Assembly (NCBI GenBank): GCA_951812775.1
Contig: OX638326.1
Coordinates: 2,801,391-2,865,390 of the forward strand
Length of the DNA: 64,000 bases
Source: an uncultured Alphaproteobacteria bacterium
GTDB lineage: Bacteria > Pseudomonadota > Alphaproteobacteria > MPNO01 > UBA2964
Reading direction: 5' to 3'
Shown here one piece after another: positions 48,187 through 58,546 of this stretch (positions within the stretch are counted from its first letter, which is position 1; each line of letters opens with the position of its first letter). The translations under genes and the position numbers were made by a program. The notes under the pieces are model-generated. The model was not told the DNA's origin. It did not search any database and saw only the letters and a list, made by a program, of their open reading frames with translations.

Positions 48187-49775
48187 CGGCTTCCACCTCT
48201 GACCAGCCTTCGGGTTTGGCGAGTTTAGTATCCCGTTGGGGACTCAAAATAAGCGGATTGGAGGGTTGGTCGCGGAGAGCCGCTGCGGTGGGTTTCGGCA
48301 TCCTTGCAACAGCTGCACTTCCTCCAATTCACGCAGTGCCGCTCTTGTTTATTTCTTTCCCGTGCCTGCTTTGGCTGTTGGACGGTACCTCGAATTGGCG
48401 CCAGGCTTTTTGGGTTGGGTGGTGGTTTGGTCTAGGACATTTTGCCGCCGGATTGTATTGGATCGCCTATTCGCTCGTGGTCGATCTCAGGTTCGCCTGG
48501 CTCATCCCGTTTGCCGTTCTTTGTATCCCGGCTGTGATTGGCCTCTATATCGGGGTCTCAACGGCGTTAGCTAGAAAGGTTCGCAGCGGCGTTCCGCGGA
48601 TCGTCGTCTTGGCGGCTGGCTGGACCCTGATGGAATGGCTACGTGGACAATTGTTTACGGGTTTTCCATGGAATCCAATCGGTTCCGCATGGGTTGTCTC
48701 TGATGTCGCTTTGCAATTGGCCTCATTTGCTGGTGTCCTGGGGCTGGGTTTTATAACGGTACTCGGCGCAACCTTTATGGTGTTGCCTTTCCATAAAACC
48801 CCCGAGCTTCAATGGCGCCGTTTCGTCCCTACGATGGTTTGTTTGTTGATTGTCTTTTTGCCGGGCATTTTTCGACCAGGCCTGTATGACCCTTTGACCT
48901 ACCATGCGGATATTCGGCTACGCATTGTTCAGCCCAATATTCCGCAAAAACTAAAATGGCTAAGATCTCTCCGGGATGAACATTTAGAGACATATTTATC
49001 GCTGTCTGCTCGGCCAGCTGTCGTGGCGCCAACGCATCTGATTTGGCCCGAGACGGCCGTGCCTTTCGTGGTATCGCGGGACTCGGCCCGACGCCAGAAA
49101 ATGGCCTCCGTAATTCCGCAAAATGGTCTGCTCTTAACTGGGTCAATACGAACGAGTGACCGCGGCGTCCGTCCTTTTCAGCTATGGAACAGTCTACATG
49201 CTCTGTCTGCGGCGGGGGCAATTGAAAAAACCCACGACAAATTTCATCTGGTGCCGTTTGGCGAATACATTCCCTTGAGGCGCTTATTGGTAGATTTTTT
49301 TGGGCTCAAAAAAGTCACAGCCGGGCGAACAGATTTCTCGGCCGGGTTGGGACCGCGGACTTTGAAAGTGCCAACATTGCCGTCTTTCAGTCCTTTGATT
49401 TGTTATGAAGTGATTTTTCCAGACAAGGTTGTAGCAGCGAAAAGCCGTCCCGACTGGCTTCTCAATATTACAAATGACGCTTGGTTTGGGACGAGTTCGG
49501 GCCCCTATCAACATTTTGCAATGGCTCGCCTGCGGGCCGTGGAGCAAGGGTTACCACTGGTTCGTGCTGCAAATACCGGGATATCTGGCGTCATTGATCC
49601 ATATGGCAGAGTAATCAAACAACTTTTTTTAAATGATCAGGGGGTTGTGGACTCCCGACTGCCCAAGCCGACAACTGCTCCAACGAGCTATAGTAGATAT
49701 GGGGATTGGCCGACACTGTTTCTCGCCATTTTGGTCTTAATGATATTGATTTGGCGGGCGCAAAGAACGGGGTAG
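48183..49775 (+). CDS. lnt: Apolipoprotein N-acyltransferase
   Basis: Lnt adds the third acyl chain to lipoproteins. The 530-residue protein has about seven hydrophobic helices in its N-terminal half and a periplasmic nitrilase domain with the catalytic triad Glu in WPETAVPF (about 291), Lys in DKFHLVPFGEYIPLR (about 351) and Cys in PLICYEVIFP (about 407), plus a C-terminal helix. All catalytic residues are present. It overlaps corC by 4 bp. Confidence 0.96.
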   Translation: MTASTSDQPSGLASLVSRWGLKISGLEGWSRRAAAVGFGILATAALPPIHAVPLLFISFPCLLWLLDGTSNWRQAFWVGWWFGLGHFAAGLYWIAYSLVVDLRFAWLIPFAVLCIPAVIGLYIGVSTALARKVRSGVPRIVVLAAGWTLMEWLRGQLFTGFPWNPIGSAWVVSDVALQLASFAGVLGLGFITVLGATFMVLPFHKTPELQWRRFVPTMVCLLIVFLPGIFRPGLYDPLTYHADIRLRIVQPNIPQKLKWLRSLRDEHLETYLSLSARPAVVAPTHLIWPETAVPFVVSRDSARRQKMASVIPQNGLLLTGSIRTSDRGVRPFQLWNSLHALSAAGAIEKTHDKFHLVPFGEYIPLRRLLVDFFGLKKVTAGRTDFSAGLGPRTLKVPTLPSFSPLICYEVIFPDKVVAAKSRPDWLLNITNDAWFGTSSGPYQHFAMARLRAVEQGLPLVRAANTGISGVIDPYGRVIKQLFLNDQGVVDSRLPKPTTAPTSYSRYGDWPTLFLAILVLMILIWRAQRTG

Positions 49776-49831
49776 AAGTAAACAAATAAGTATCGATTTT
49801 ATTTCAAAAATATTACATGATTTGCAATGCA

Positions 49832-49871
49832 CACGATTACCACCTAAAGCGTGTTTTAAGGGGTAATCGTG
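49832..49871. repeat. Perfect 10-bp inverted repeat between lnt and HTH gene
   Basis: CACGATTACC (49832-49841) and GGTAATCGTG (49862-49871) flank a 20-nt spacer; the ends of the spacer (CCT/AGG) can extend pairing past a one-base bulge. The right arm is followed by ATAAAAAGAA and not by T's, so it is not a canonical terminator on either strand. A second weak hairpin (AAACCC/GGGTTT) lies at about 49881-49906. It may be an operator, possibly for the HTH protein encoded downstream. Confidence 0.55.
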
Positions 49872-49982
49872 ATAAAAAGAAACCCGGATTGGTTGAAATT
49901 GGGTTTTGGCATCAACATATAAATGGATTGCGAAGAATAGTCCTAAATTGAAAGACACAAATAAATAAACTAGGGTGTTAGA

Positions 49983-50453
49983 ATGGTAATGAATTTAGCA
50001 GTAGATCCTCCGGAGCGTCGTGGACGTCGAAGCGGACCTCATCCAGTTGACATTCATGTTGGCAGTCGTGTCCGGATGAGACGAACACTCTTGGATATGA
50101 GCCAGGAGAAGCTCGGGGATGCTTTAGGGCTGACATTTCAGCAGGTGCAAAAATATGAACGGGGCGCCAACCGGATTGGGTCAAGCCGGTTGTTCGAAAT
50201 AAGCCGCATTCTGGATGTGCCGGTATCATTCTTTTTTGAAGAAATGTCGTCAGAAGCTGCATCCGCCGGTGCAATGACAGATACCGGAGATGCGCCCTCC
50301 GCTGATTCAGAAGAATTCCAGTGCGATCCGTTGGCCAAGCGCGAAACCCTTGAGCTGGTCCGCGCTTATTATCGCATTACTGACCCGCGCGTCAGGAAGC
50401 GGGTCTTCGAACTGACAAAATCTATCGCTGCTGACCAGTCTAATACCGACTGA
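49983..50453 (+). CDS. XRE-family helix-turn-helix transcriptional regulator
   Basis: The 156-residue protein has an N-terminal HTH_XRE domain (about 22-78; SRVRMRRTLLDMSQEKLGDA and QQVQKYERGANRIGSSRLF), followed by an acidic linker and a C-terminal helical segment ending RKRVFELTKSIA. Similar regulators lie upstream of metK in many alphaproteobacteria. Its target is unknown, but metK 220 bp downstream and the palindrome upstream of its own gene are candidates. The start may be the ATG at 49983 or 49989. Confidence 0.88.
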   Translation: MVMNLAVDPPERRGRRSGPHPVDIHVGSRVRMRRTLLDMSQEKLGDALGLTFQQVQKYERGANRIGSSRLFEISRILDVPVSFFFEEMSSEAASAGAMTDTGDAPSADSEEFQCDPLAKRETLELVRAYYRITDPRVRKRVFELTKSIAADQSNTD

Positions 50454-50672
50454 AAATTATAGGGAATTCGGAAACAGGCTGTTTATTTCGACATACCGTT
50501 TCCGAATCCTTTCCTCTGCCCCTTGACTGTAAGGAGGATTTGCCACAAAAACTCGCCAGACAATTTTGTTGTCACGCTGAAATCCTACAGCGTGGCGCTC
50601 GTTTATTTGTATTGAAGCTTCGGGCGCTCCGGCCCGCGAGCTATATATTAACCCTGACAGGAGGGTGAGAAA
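50454..50672 (+). promoter_or_regulatory. Structured 5' leader of metK (possible cis-regulatory RNA)
   Basis: This 219-nt region holds several stem-loops on the plus strand: ATTCGGAAAC/GTTTCCGAAT (50466-50107 in sense of 50466-50475 with 50498-50507), GTCACGCTG/CAGCGTGGC (50571-50579 with 50588-50596, one G-U pair), CGGGC/GCCCG (50621-50636), and ACCCT/AGGGT (50651-50666), which encloses the AGGAGG ribosome binding site of metK. It does not match the SAM-I, SAM-II or SAM/SAH consensus as I know them. A -10-like TATATT lies at 50644-50649. Regulation by SAM or by the upstream HTH protein is inferred. Confidence 0.4.
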
Positions 50673-51842
50673 TTGCCAAAGGGCACATATCTTTTTACCA
50701 GTGAATCTGTTTCAGAAGGCCACCCGGATAAAGTTTCCGATCGAATTTCCGATGCGGTATTGGACACCTTTTTAGCCGCCGACCCATTATCAAGGGTTGC
50801 TTGTGAAACTTTGTGTACCACTAATCGTGTTGTTCTCGGTGGCGAGGTCAGAGGACCGGACTCAATTACCAAAGATCTCCTGGAACAGGTGGTCCGCGAC
50901 GCGGTGAAGGATATCGGCTACAAGCAGGACGGATTCCATTGGAAAGATGCGGCTGTTGAAATTCACCTGCATCAGCAATCGTCTGATATCGCGCAGGGAG
51001 TTGATGCAAGTGGTAACAAAGATGAGGGCGCAGGCGACCAGGGGATAATGTTTGGCTATGCCTGTACCGAGACCGAAGCTTTGATGCCGGCGCCAATTCA
51101 GTTTTCCCACTCCATTTTACAGTCTATGGCCGCTGCAAGACATTCCGGCGCCGATAAAGGTCTTGGCCCCGATTCAAAAAGCCAGGTCACACTACAATAT
51201 GTTGATGGGAAGCCGGTTAAGGCGACCTCCGTCGTGGTATCGACACAGCATGCAGAAGACCTTACAACTGAACAGGTTCGAGAGATTGTTCGCCCGCATG
51301 TCCTCAGCTCTTTGCCTGATGGCTGGATGTGTGACGAGGCGGAATTTTATGTCAATCCAACAGGCCGCTTTGCTGTTGGTGGGCCCGACGGTGACTGCGG
51401 CCTGACCGGTCGAAAAATTATTGTCGATACCTATGGTGGGGCGGCACCGCATGGTGGCGGTGCCTTCTCCGGAAAGGATTCAACGAAGGTCGACCGATCC
51501 GCTGCTTACGCAGCGCGCTATGTCGCCAAAAATGTCGTAGCCGCAGAACTAGCAGAACGTTGCGTAATTCAGCTGTCTTACGCCATTGGCGTCGCGAAGC
51601 CACTATCGGTCTATGTCGATACCTATGGGACAGGTAATGTCGATGAAGAAAAACTTTCAGCGGTCATTCAGGATGTCGTAGATCTATCTCCAAGAGGAAT
51701 TCGCGAACATCTGCAATTGAGTCGGCCAATTTATGCGCGGACGGCGGCATATGGTCATTTCGGTCGCAATCCCGACGATGATGGTGGGTTCTCTTGGGAG
51801 AAAACCGATATCGCCGCAGAGTTGAAGGCAGCGTTCGACTGA
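50673..51842 (+). CDS. metK: S-adenosylmethionine synthetase
   Basis: MetK makes SAM from methionine and ATP. The 389-residue enzyme has [20 protein letters not shown] near the N-terminus, the [12 protein letters not shown] loop, and the phosphate-binding [20 protein letters not shown]. The start is TTG at 50673 behind a strong AGGAGGG site sequestered in a small hairpin. No ATG fits. Full length. Confidence 0.97.
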   Translation: MPKGTYLFTSESVSEGHPDKVSDRISDAVLDTFLAADPLSRVACETLCTTNRVVLGGEVRGPDSITKDLLEQVVRDAVKDIGYKQDGFHWKDAAVEIHLHQQSSDIAQGVDASGNKDEGAGDQGIMFGYACTETEALMPAPIQFSHSILQSMAAARHSGADKGLGPDSKSQVTLQYVDGKPVKATSVVVSTQHAEDLTTEQVREIVRPHVLSSLPDGWMCDEAEFYVNPTGRFAVGGPDGDCGLTGRKIIVDTYGGAAPHGGGAFSGKDSTKVDRSAAYAARYVAKNVVAAELAERCVIQLSYAIGVAKPLSVYVDTYGTGNVDEEKLSAVIQDVVDLSPRGIREHLQLSRPIYARTAAYGHFGRNPDDDGGFSWEKTDIAAELKAAFD

Positions 51843-52525
51843 CCGTACAGCGCACATTACATGGGCGGCGGATCGGCCGCCCATTGCGAAAATCTCGGCA
51901 GCTGCTGGTCGATAATCTGCTGCCAACTCTAGAGATTGCTGTTCCGGCATCAGAAGAATCTGTCGATCCCGCAACATTCTTTGCACCGGATATGCGGAAC
52001 ATCTGGCTCGAAATCGGATTTGGGTCAGGGGAGCATCTGGTACGGCAGGCCATTGAAAATCCCTCTGTCGGGTTTATCGGTTGCGAGCCCTTTATCAATG
52101 GCGTTGCGCGACTGCTGGCGGATATCGAAAAACACGACATAAAAAATGTCAGGATTTTCCGGGACGATGCGAGAATTTTACTACGGGCAATGCCAGACCA
52201 ATCTATCGGTAGGACATTTATTCTGTTCCCGGACCCGTGGCCCAAAAAACGGCATCACAAGCGCCGAATAATCGGCCCTTTAACGATTCCGTTCCTGACC
52301 CACCTTATGCGGATTGGCGCTGAACTGCGAATTGCGACAGATGACCCAAGTTACAAAGAATGGATTTTGCAATATTTGCTGGCCTGTGAGGCGTTTGAAT
52401 GGCGCGCCCGCCAGCCGCGGGATTGGCGTATTAGACCGGAAGACTGGCCGCCAACCCGATATGAAAAGAAAGCAAATGAAGCGGGGCGTCAATGTACGTA
52501 TTTTATGTTTGATCGGCAGGGCTGA
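51794..52525 (+). CDS. trmB: tRNA (guanine-N7-)-methyltransferase
   Basis: TrmB methylates G46 of tRNA. The 243-residue protein has [15 protein letters not shown] (SAM motif), [15 protein letters not shown] and [11 protein letters not shown], the family signatures, plus [15 protein letters not shown] near the N-terminus. The first available start is TTG at 51794, inside metK, giving a 49-bp overlap; the conserved GRRxGRPLR region makes a much shorter form unlikely. It follows metK, as in many alphaproteobacteria. Confidence 0.9.
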   Translation: MGENRYRRRVEGSVRLTVQRTLHGRRIGRPLRKSRQLLVDNLLPTLEIAVPASEESVDPATFFAPDMRNIWLEIGFGSGEHLVRQAIENPSVGFIGCEPFINGVARLLADIEKHDIKNVRIFRDDARILLRAMPDQSIGRTFILFPDPWPKKRHHKRRIIGPLTIPFLTHLMRIGAELRIATDDPSYKEWILQYLLACEAFEWRARQPRDWRIRPEDWPPTRYEKKANEAGRQCTYFMFDRQG

Positions 52526-52621
52526 TCTCTCCTGCCAAAAGGCTTGCGGAAATGAGCTAAATCACGATATATAGCTGCCAATTACATTCCTGTGGTTTCT
52601 TACGAGAGACGGTTTTTTGGG

Positions 52622-52647
52622 AGTGGGCCACCGGCCCACTTTTTTTA
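52622..52647 (+). terminator. Strong rho-independent terminator
   Basis: AGTGGGCC (52622-52629), loop ACC and GGCCCACT (52633-52640) form a perfect 8-bp stem followed by seven T's. It ends the metK-trmB unit and lies just upstream of the rimP-nusA operon, so that operon needs its own promoter downstream of it or reads through. Confidence 0.9.
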
Positions 52648-52699
52648 TTAGCGCCGTCCGGAATTTTGAGAGCCACAACAGGCTATTAAATAGGTTAGC

Positions 52700-53209
52700 G
52701 TGAGCGGTACAGAAAAGATTCAGACGATGATTAACCCTTCGGTCGTTGATGCGGGGTTTGACCTCGTGCGCGTTCAGTTTCTGGATGATCGTAGAAAGAC
52801 ATTACAGATCATGATCGAACGTCGTGATCGTCGTCCGATTACTGTAGATGATTGTGCCACGGTTAGCCGCATCGTTTCGACGCTGCTGGATGTCGAAGAC
52901 CCGGTTTCTGGCCGCTATAATCTGGAGGTCAGCTCACCCGGGATAGATCGCCCACTTGTTAAGGTCTCGGATTACGAAAGATTTGCCGGATTTGAAGCGA
53001 TGGTTGAAACCAAACAGGCGCTAGATGGGCGGAAGAAGTTTCGCGGGCGCATCGCCGGTGTAGATGGCGTGAATATTCAAATGGAATGTGATGGCGAAAG
53101 TGCCGCCCTTCCCTTTGACGAGATACGACGGGCATCGCTCGTTATAACAGATGAGTTAATTGAAGTGGCGCGGCGTGAAGCTAGTGCAGCTGCCCAGACG
53201 GAGCATTAA
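52700..53209 (+). CDS. rimP: Ribosome maturation factor RimP
   Basis: RimP assists 30S assembly. The 169-residue protein has VDAGFDLVRVQFLDDRR, ITVDDCATVSRIVSTLLDVE and YNLEVSSPGIDRPL, typical of the family. The start codon is GTG at 52700. It heads the conserved rimP-nusA-ylxR-infB-rbfA-truB-rpsO-pnp cluster, ending one base before the nusA ATG. Confidence 0.95.
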   Translation: MSGTEKIQTMINPSVVDAGFDLVRVQFLDDRRKTLQIMIERRDRRPITVDDCATVSRIVSTLLDVEDPVSGRYNLEVSSPGIDRPLVKVSDYERFAGFEAMVETKQALDGRKKFRGRIAGVDGVNIQMECDGESAALPFDEIRRASLVITDELIEVARREASAAAQTEH

Positions 53210-53210
53210 G

Positions 53211-54827
53211 ATGGATTTGGAAAACGATACAATTGTCGGCGCCGGGTATGACCGAGGCGAGTTGTTGCAAGTCGCTGAAGCGGTTGCACGGGACAAGGGC
53301 ATTGAATCTGAAGAAGTTGTTGAAGCGATGGAGCAGGCAATTCAGAAAGCCGCCCGGTCGCGTTATGGTCATGAAAATGATGTCCGTGCTGAAATTGACC
53401 GCAAATACGGCGAAATAAATCTAGCGCGCTATATGGAAGTTGCGGACCCCGTCGAAAATGACGCTATGCAGATTTCGGTAGAGGAAGCGAAACGTTTGAA
53501 TCCCGATGCAGAGGTCGGCGACTTTTTATCCGAAGCGCTGCCTCTCGTTGATTTTGGCCGGATTGCCGCCCAAACGGCAAAGCAGGTTATTGTTCAGAAG
53601 GTGCGCGAAGCAGAGCGTGCCAGACAGTATAATGAATATAAGGATCGTGTTGGTGAGATCGTAAACGGTATCGTCAAACGGGCAGAGTTTGGCAATGTGA
53701 CAGTTGATCTCGGTCGAGGCGAGGCTGTCCTTCGGCGCGATGAAATAATTCCGCGGGAGACGTTCCGCCCCGGTGATCGCGTGCGCGCCTATATTTATGA
53801 TGTTCGCGAAGAGATGCGGGGCCCGCAAATCTTCCTATCGCGTACTCACCCGCAATTTATGGCCGGACTATTCAAACAGGAAGTCCCCGAAATTTATGAT
53901 GGCATTATTGAAATGAATGCTGTTGCCCGTGACCCAGGCAGCCGCGCCAAGATTGCCGTAACCTCCAATGATTCGAGCATTGACCCGGTTGGCGCTTGCG
54001 TTGGCATGCGGGGCAGTCGTGTGCAGGCCGTTGTTGGTGAGTTGCAGGGCGAGAAGATCGATATCATTCAACATTCTCCTGACCCGGCGACATTCATTGT
54101 GAATGGATTGGCGCCTGCAGAAGTTGCCAAAGTTGTTCTCGATGAAGAAGCAAACCGTATTGAAGTCGTCGTTCCCGACGATCAGCTAAGCCTGGCGATC
54201 GGCCGTCGCGGTCAGAATGTTCGCCTTGCGTCACAGCTGACTGGCTGGGACATCGTAATCCTGACTGAGGAAGAGGAGTCCGAACGTCGTCAGGAAGAAT
54301 TCCGAGCGCGGTCGCAAATGTTTATTGATGCGTTGGAAGTCGATGACGTTCTTGCCCATCTTTTGGTCACGGAAGGTTTCTCATCTGTTGAAGAGGTTGC
54401 CTTTGTGCCGATTGAAGATTTGTTGGCAATCGAAGGGTTTGATGAAGAGCTTTCGGAAGAACTGCGTAACAGAGCGCACATACATCTCACAGAAAAAGAA
54501 GAGGAATATGCCAATCGCCGGAGCGAGTTGGGTGTCGCGGACGATTTGCTCGAGGTAGAGGGGTTGACCGGTGCAATGATTGTGACGTTTGGCGAAGCTG
54601 GCATCAAAACACGGGATGATCTTGCAGACCTCGCCGGTGATGAATTGTGTGCGGCAGAGGATGGACTGCTCCGCGAATTCCAGATTTCAGAAGATGAGGC
54701 AAATCAGATCATTATGGCGGCGCGGGCGCACTGGTTCGAAGATGAAGAAGAACCCAGTGACGCTTCCGACGATTCCGAAACTTCAGCAGATGATGCATCC
54801 GGCGAAGAGCCGGCTGCTAATGCTTAG
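53211..54827 (+). CDS. nusA: Transcription termination/antitermination protein NusA
   Basis: NusA binds RNA polymerase and modulates pausing and termination. The 538-residue form starts at the ATG one base after the rimP stop. It has the N-terminal RNAP-binding domain, an S1 domain (about 135-200), KH domains (GACVGMRGSRVQAVVGELQG and SLAIGRRGQNVRLASQLTG) and helix-hairpin-helix acidic repeats, with an acidic C-terminal tail. Length is normal. Confidence 0.96.
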   Translation: MDLENDTIVGAGYDRGELLQVAEAVARDKGIESEEVVEAMEQAIQKAARSRYGHENDVRAEIDRKYGEINLARYMEVADPVENDAMQISVEEAKRLNPDAEVGDFLSEALPLVDFGRIAAQTAKQVIVQKVREAERARQYNEYKDRVGEIVNGIVKRAEFGNVTVDLGRGEAVLRRDEIIPRETFRPGDRVRAYIYDVREEMRGPQIFLSRTHPQFMAGLFKQEVPEIYDGIIEMNAVARDPGSRAKIAVTSNDSSIDPVGACVGMRGSRVQAVVGELQGEKIDIIQHSPDPATFIVNGLAPAEVAKVVLDEEANRIEVVVPDDQLSLAIGRRGQNVRLASQLTGWDIVILTEEEESERRQEEFRARSQMFIDALEVDDVLAHLLVTEGFSSVEEVAFVPIEDLLAIEGFDEELSEELRNRAHIHLTEKEEEYANRRSELGVADDLLEVEGLTGAMIVTFGEAGIKTRDDLADLAGDELCAAEDGLLREFQISEDEANQIIMAARAHWFEDEEEPSDASDDSETSADDASGEEPAANA

Positions 54828-54854
54828 GCACGCGGCGATGAGGTCTTACAGATC

Positions 54855-55481
54855 ATGTATTCGACGCAAAGCGCACAGCAAACAGCCTCAACCGCGAGAC
54901 CAAGTAAGCCTTCTCGCGATCGCCGCTGTTTCGTCACCTATGACTGCAAACCCACAGACGAGCTCGTCCGTTTTGTCGTAGCGCCTGACCAGAGCATCGT
55001 CCCTGATCTTGCAGAGCGCCTGCCTGGTCGTGGGCTCTGGCTTTCTTCCTCTCGCGAAACCGTGAATACCGCTTGCGCAAAGCGGTTATTTTCAAAGGCT
55101 GCGGGAGCCCCGGTTACGGTACGAGATGATCTCGCCGACGCCATTGAGGAGCAGCTCCACAAGCGTTGTCTTGAATTACTCGGCATGGCGAGGCGGGCAG
55201 GGGAAGCTGTCGGCGGTTTTCAAAAAGTGATTGCTCTTTTAAAGGAGCGTTCGGCATCGGTGATTTTTTGCGCGCGTGATGGCGCAGATGACGGTACAAG
55301 TAAGGTTGTCGCGGCAGCCAAAGGCGCGCCGGTTATTAAAGTGTTTACAGGTGCAGAGCTCGGAAGCATTTTCGGGCGTGAAAGAACGGTGTATGTAGCG
55401 GTGGCGCAAAAAGCGCTTGGCGCTCGTATATTACGTGAGTCTGAACGGTTGGCGGGTTTCCGCCTTGCGGAAACGATATGA
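54855..55481 (+). CDS. RNA-binding protein YlxR fused to an L7Ae-like domain
   Basis: The 208-residue protein combines an N-terminal YlxR (DUF448) domain (about 20-95; [20 protein letters not shown] and GRGLWL) with a C-terminal L7Ae/L30e-like domain (about 110-195; [20 protein letters not shown] and [12 protein letters not shown]). Such fusions are typical of alphaproteobacterial YlxR proteins; elsewhere the two are separate genes. A role in ribosome or RNase P RNA function is inferred. It lies between nusA and infB. Confidence 0.9.
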   Translation: MYSTQSAQQTASTARPSKPSRDRRCFVTYDCKPTDELVRFVVAPDQSIVPDLAERLPGRGLWLSSSRETVNTACAKRLFSKAAGAPVTVRDDLADAIEEQLHKRCLELLGMARRAGEAVGGFQKVIALLKERSASVIFCARDGADDGTSKVVAAAKGAPVIKVFTGAELGSIFGRERTVYVAVAQKALGARILRESERLAGFRLAETI

Positions 55482-55494
55482 AGGTTTTGGAAAT

Positions 55495-58074
55495 ATGAGC
55501 GATGAAAATGAAGGCAAAAAGGGCGTTCTAAAAGCGCGTCCGGGCCGACTCGAACTCAAGAAAACAGTTGATGCTGGTCAGGTACGCCAGAGCTTTTCGC
55601 ATGGTCGGACTAAATCAGTTGCTGTCGAGGTTCGTCGCAAAAGGACCTTTACCCAAGGTGCCGGTGGCTCCATGGAAGAAGTCAAACGCCAAGCTGCGGA
55701 AAAAGCTGCCAGTGAAGCCGCGCCGGAAGAAGTGGAAAAGCCTGATACTGAAGAGTCCTCGAAGCGGCCAACAGTTTTGCGTACGCTGACTGAGCAGGAA
55801 GCGGCTGCCCGGGCAAAGGCGCTGGAAGGTGCTCGTGGCGGCGACACCAGCGCCAATAAAATTCTTGAGCGGACGGCGGAGGGTGCAGAAGCACGCCGAG
55901 CCGCGGCGCGCACTGAAGAGGAAGCGCGAAAGGCTGAAGAAGAAAAATGCCAGGAAGAGGACCGTTTGCGGCGTGAAGAAGAAGAGCAACGCAAGCAAGA
56001 GGAAGAAGCCGCCGCGAAGCGGGCCGCCGAGCAGGCTGAGAATGCACAGGAACGTATTGCGAGCCGGGAAGCGGCTGTCGATCCTGCAACTGTTGAAGCG
56101 GAAGAGAAGGAACAGGGTGCCCGCACAAAACGTCCAACGCGACCTGCGGAGAAACGCCCGGCTGCGAGGAGGACAGAACCTCGGCGCCGAGCTGGCAAGT
56201 TAACAGTTGCCCAGGCCCTCAATGATGACGAACGTGTTCGGAGCCTTGCTTCGGTGCGACGGGCACGTGAACGCGAACGCCGTAATTTGCGGGCGCAACC
56301 ACAGGAAGCCGTCAAGATAGTGCGGGACGTCGTTGTGCCCGAAACGATCACAGTGCAAGAGCTTGCGAACCGCATGACGGAACGTGGGGTCGATGTCATC
56401 CGCAGTCTTATGAAGCTTGGTGTCATGGCGACGCTTCAGCAGACAATCGATGCTGATACGGCAGAACTTATTGTCGCTGAATTTGGTCACAATATGCGGC
56501 GCGTCAGTGAGTCAGATGTCGAAATTGGTCTCAAAGGCGAAGACGACGCGGAAGATACATTACAACCGCGCGCCCCTGTTGTGACGGTCATGGGTCACGT
56601 CGATCACGGTAAAACGTCACTACTTGATGCATTGCGGTCCAGCGATGTTGTCAGTGGCGAGGCCGGCGGGATCACCCAGCATATCGGTGCTTATCAGGTG
56701 GAAATTCCCGCTGGAGACAAAATCACCTTTATCGATACGCCAGGTCATGCGGCATTTACGGCGATGCGAGCGCGGGGCGCTAATGTTACGGATATCGTTA
56801 TCCTCGTCGTCGCTGCTGACGATGGCATTATGCCACAAACAATTGAGGCGATTGATCACGCCAAGGCTGCCGAAGTGCCGATCATTGTCGCGATCAACAA
56901 AATTGATCGCCCGAATGCTGATGCGACGCGTGTTCGAAATGAGTTGCTGCAGCATGAATTGGTGGTCGAGGAAATGGGTGGCGACATCCTCGCTATTGAA
57001 GTCTCGGCGACGGAAAAAACAAATCTGGATAAGCTCCTTGAAGCTGTACTACTGCAGGCAGAAATCCTTGAATTACGCGCCAACCCTGATCGTCCGGCGG
57101 AAGGTGTTGTTGTAGAAGCAAACCTCGAGACCGGTCGCGGTGCAGTCGCAACGATGCTGATCCAGCGAGGCGCGCTTGCCGTCGGCGATATCGTGGTCGC
57201 CGGGGCGGAATGGGGGCGCGTTCGGGCAATATCTGATCATGATGGAAATTCCATCAAAAAAGGCGGTCCGTCACAACCGGTTGAAGTGATGGGGCTGAGT
57301 GGTGCTCCCTCAGCTGGTGACGAATTTGCTGTTGTTGAGAATGAACAGCGTGCGCGTGAGATTACGGAGTTTCGCTCACGTCGAAACCGCGCCCAGAAAT
57401 CTGCTGCGGCGCCACGGGGCACTCTCGAGCAAATGTTCCTTGAGATCGAAGCTGGTCAGTTTCAGGAACTGCCGATCCTCATTAAAGCCGACACTCATGG
57501 GTCGGTCGAAGCGATCATCGGCAGTCTTGAAAAAATTGGCACTGAAGAGGTCACTGCCCGTGTCCTTCATTCCGGAGTTGGCGGCATCAACGAATCTGAC
57601 GTTAGCCTCGCTCAGGCGTCTAATGCCTTTATTGTCGGCTTCAATGTTCGTGCGAATGCGCAGGCGCGCGATTTTGCGCGTAAGGAGAATGTCGACATCC
57701 GATATTATTCGGTCATCTATAATTTTCTTGATGATATCAAGGATATGATGAGTGGCATGTTGGCGCCTGAGAGCAAAGAGACCTTCCTTGGCAATGCCGA
57801 GATTCTCGAAGTGTTCAACATCAGCAAGATCGGCAAGATTGCCGGCTGCAAGGTTACCGAGGGTATGGTTAAGCAGGGGTCAGCGGTACGACTTCTGCGC
57901 GACGATGTTGTTATTCACGAAGGTAGTCTCGGGACATTGAAACGCTTCAAGGATGAAGTCCGTGAAGTGCGGGACGGTATGGAATGCGGCATGGCCTTCG
58001 AAAATTATCAGGACATCAAGACTGGTGACATTATCGAATGTTTTGATGTCGAAGAGGTCGCACGCTCACTCTAG
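55495..58074 (+). CDS. infB: Translation initiation factor IF-2
   Basis: IF-2 delivers initiator tRNA to the ribosome. The 859-residue form starts at the ATG 55495. A long charged, Ala/Glu/Arg-rich N-terminal region (about 1-270) precedes the IF2-N helices and the G domain with G1 [12 protein letters not shown] (about 368), G3 DTPGHAAF and G4 NKID, followed by the beta-barrel domains and the C-terminal fMet-tRNA-binding domain. The N-terminal low-complexity segment is common in alphaproteobacteria. Confidence 0.97.
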   Translation: MSDENEGKKGVLKARPGRLELKKTVDAGQVRQSFSHGRTKSVAVEVRRKRTFTQGAGGSMEEVKRQAAEKAASEAAPEEVEKPDTEESSKRPTVLRTLTEQEAAARAKALEGARGGDTSANKILERTAEGAEARRAAARTEEEARKAEEEKCQEEDRLRREEEEQRKQEEEAAAKRAAEQAENAQERIASREAAVDPATVEAEEKEQGARTKRPTRPAEKRPAARRTEPRRRAGKLTVAQALNDDERVRSLASVRRARERERRNLRAQPQEAVKIVRDVVVPETITVQELANRMTERGVDVIRSLMKLGVMATLQQTIDADTAELIVAEFGHNMRRVSESDVEIGLKGEDDAEDTLQPRAPVVTVMGHVDHGKTSLLDALRSSDVVSGEAGGITQHIGAYQVEIPAGDKITFIDTPGHAAFTAMRARGANVTDIVILVVAADDGIMPQTIEAIDHAKAAEVPIIVAINKIDRPNADATRVRNELLQHELVVEEMGGDILAIEVSATEKTNLDKLLEAVLLQAEILELRANPDRPAEGVVVEANLETGRGAVATMLIQRGALAVGDIVVAGAEWGRVRAISDHDGNSIKKGGPSQPVEVMGLSGAPSAGDEFAVVENEQRAREITEFRSRRNRAQKSAAAPRGTLEQMFLEIEAGQFQELPILIKADTHGSVEAIIGSLEKIGTEEVTARVLHSGVGGINESDVSLAQASNAFIVGFNVRANAQARDFARKENVDIRYYSVIYNFLDDIKDMMSGMLAPESKETFLGNAEILEVFNISKIGKIAGCKVTEGMVKQGSAVRLLRDDVVIHEGSLGTLKRFKDEVREVRDGMECGMAFENYQDIKTGDIIECFDVEEVARSL

Positions 58075-58108
58075 GATATAGCGCCAGTTTTTTGGTGCCG
58101 GAGTCGTT

Positions 58109-58546
58109 ATGGCAAATCGACGGAATAGCGGACAACGCGCGGGCCGCGAACGTTCGCAGCGTCAGTTGCGGGTCGGTGAACTTATTCGTCACGCGTTGGT
58201 CGAAATTCTGATGCGGGGGGAATTGCGAGACTCTGACCTTGAGGGCGTCTCAATCACTGTTTCTGAAGTGCGGGTTAGTCCTGACCTCAAGAATGCCACC
58301 GCATTTGTTATGCCGCTCGGCGGAAAAGAAGTTCCCAAAATTGTGGAAGCTCTGAAAAGGGCGGCTCCCTTTTTACGCCGTCAAATCGGAGCTTCAACGA
58401 CAATGCGTTACATGCCTGCTATCAGCTTCGTCGCCGATGAGGCTTTTGATGAGGGGGCAAAAATAGACGCGCTGCTGCGCTCTGCAGAAATTTCACGCGA
58501 TCTGTCTGGCGTTGATGCAGATAGTGAAGCCGACGAAAGCGAATAA
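58109..58546 (+). CDS. rbfA: Ribosome-binding factor A
   Basis: RbfA is a KH-fold factor needed for 16S rRNA 5' processing and 30S maturation. The 145-residue protein has the family pattern RQLRVGELIRHALVEILMRG, VSPDLKNATAFVMPLGG and RRQIGASTTMRYMPAISFVA. It starts 34 bp after infB and its stop shares a base with the truB start (TAATG). Confidence 0.94.
   Translation: MANRRNSGQRAGRERSQRQLRVGELIRHALVEILMRGELRDSDLEGVSITVSEVRVSPDLKNATAFVMPLGGKEVPKIVEALKRAAPFLRRQIGASTTMRYMPAISFVADEAFDEGAKIDALLRSAEISRDLSGVDADSEADESE

Noticed and set aside
50454..50672. A known SAM riboswitch (SAM-I, SAM-II or SAM/SAH)
   Set aside because: I could not match the conserved cores of these classes by eye; only generic hairpins are visible, so I report a structured leader instead.
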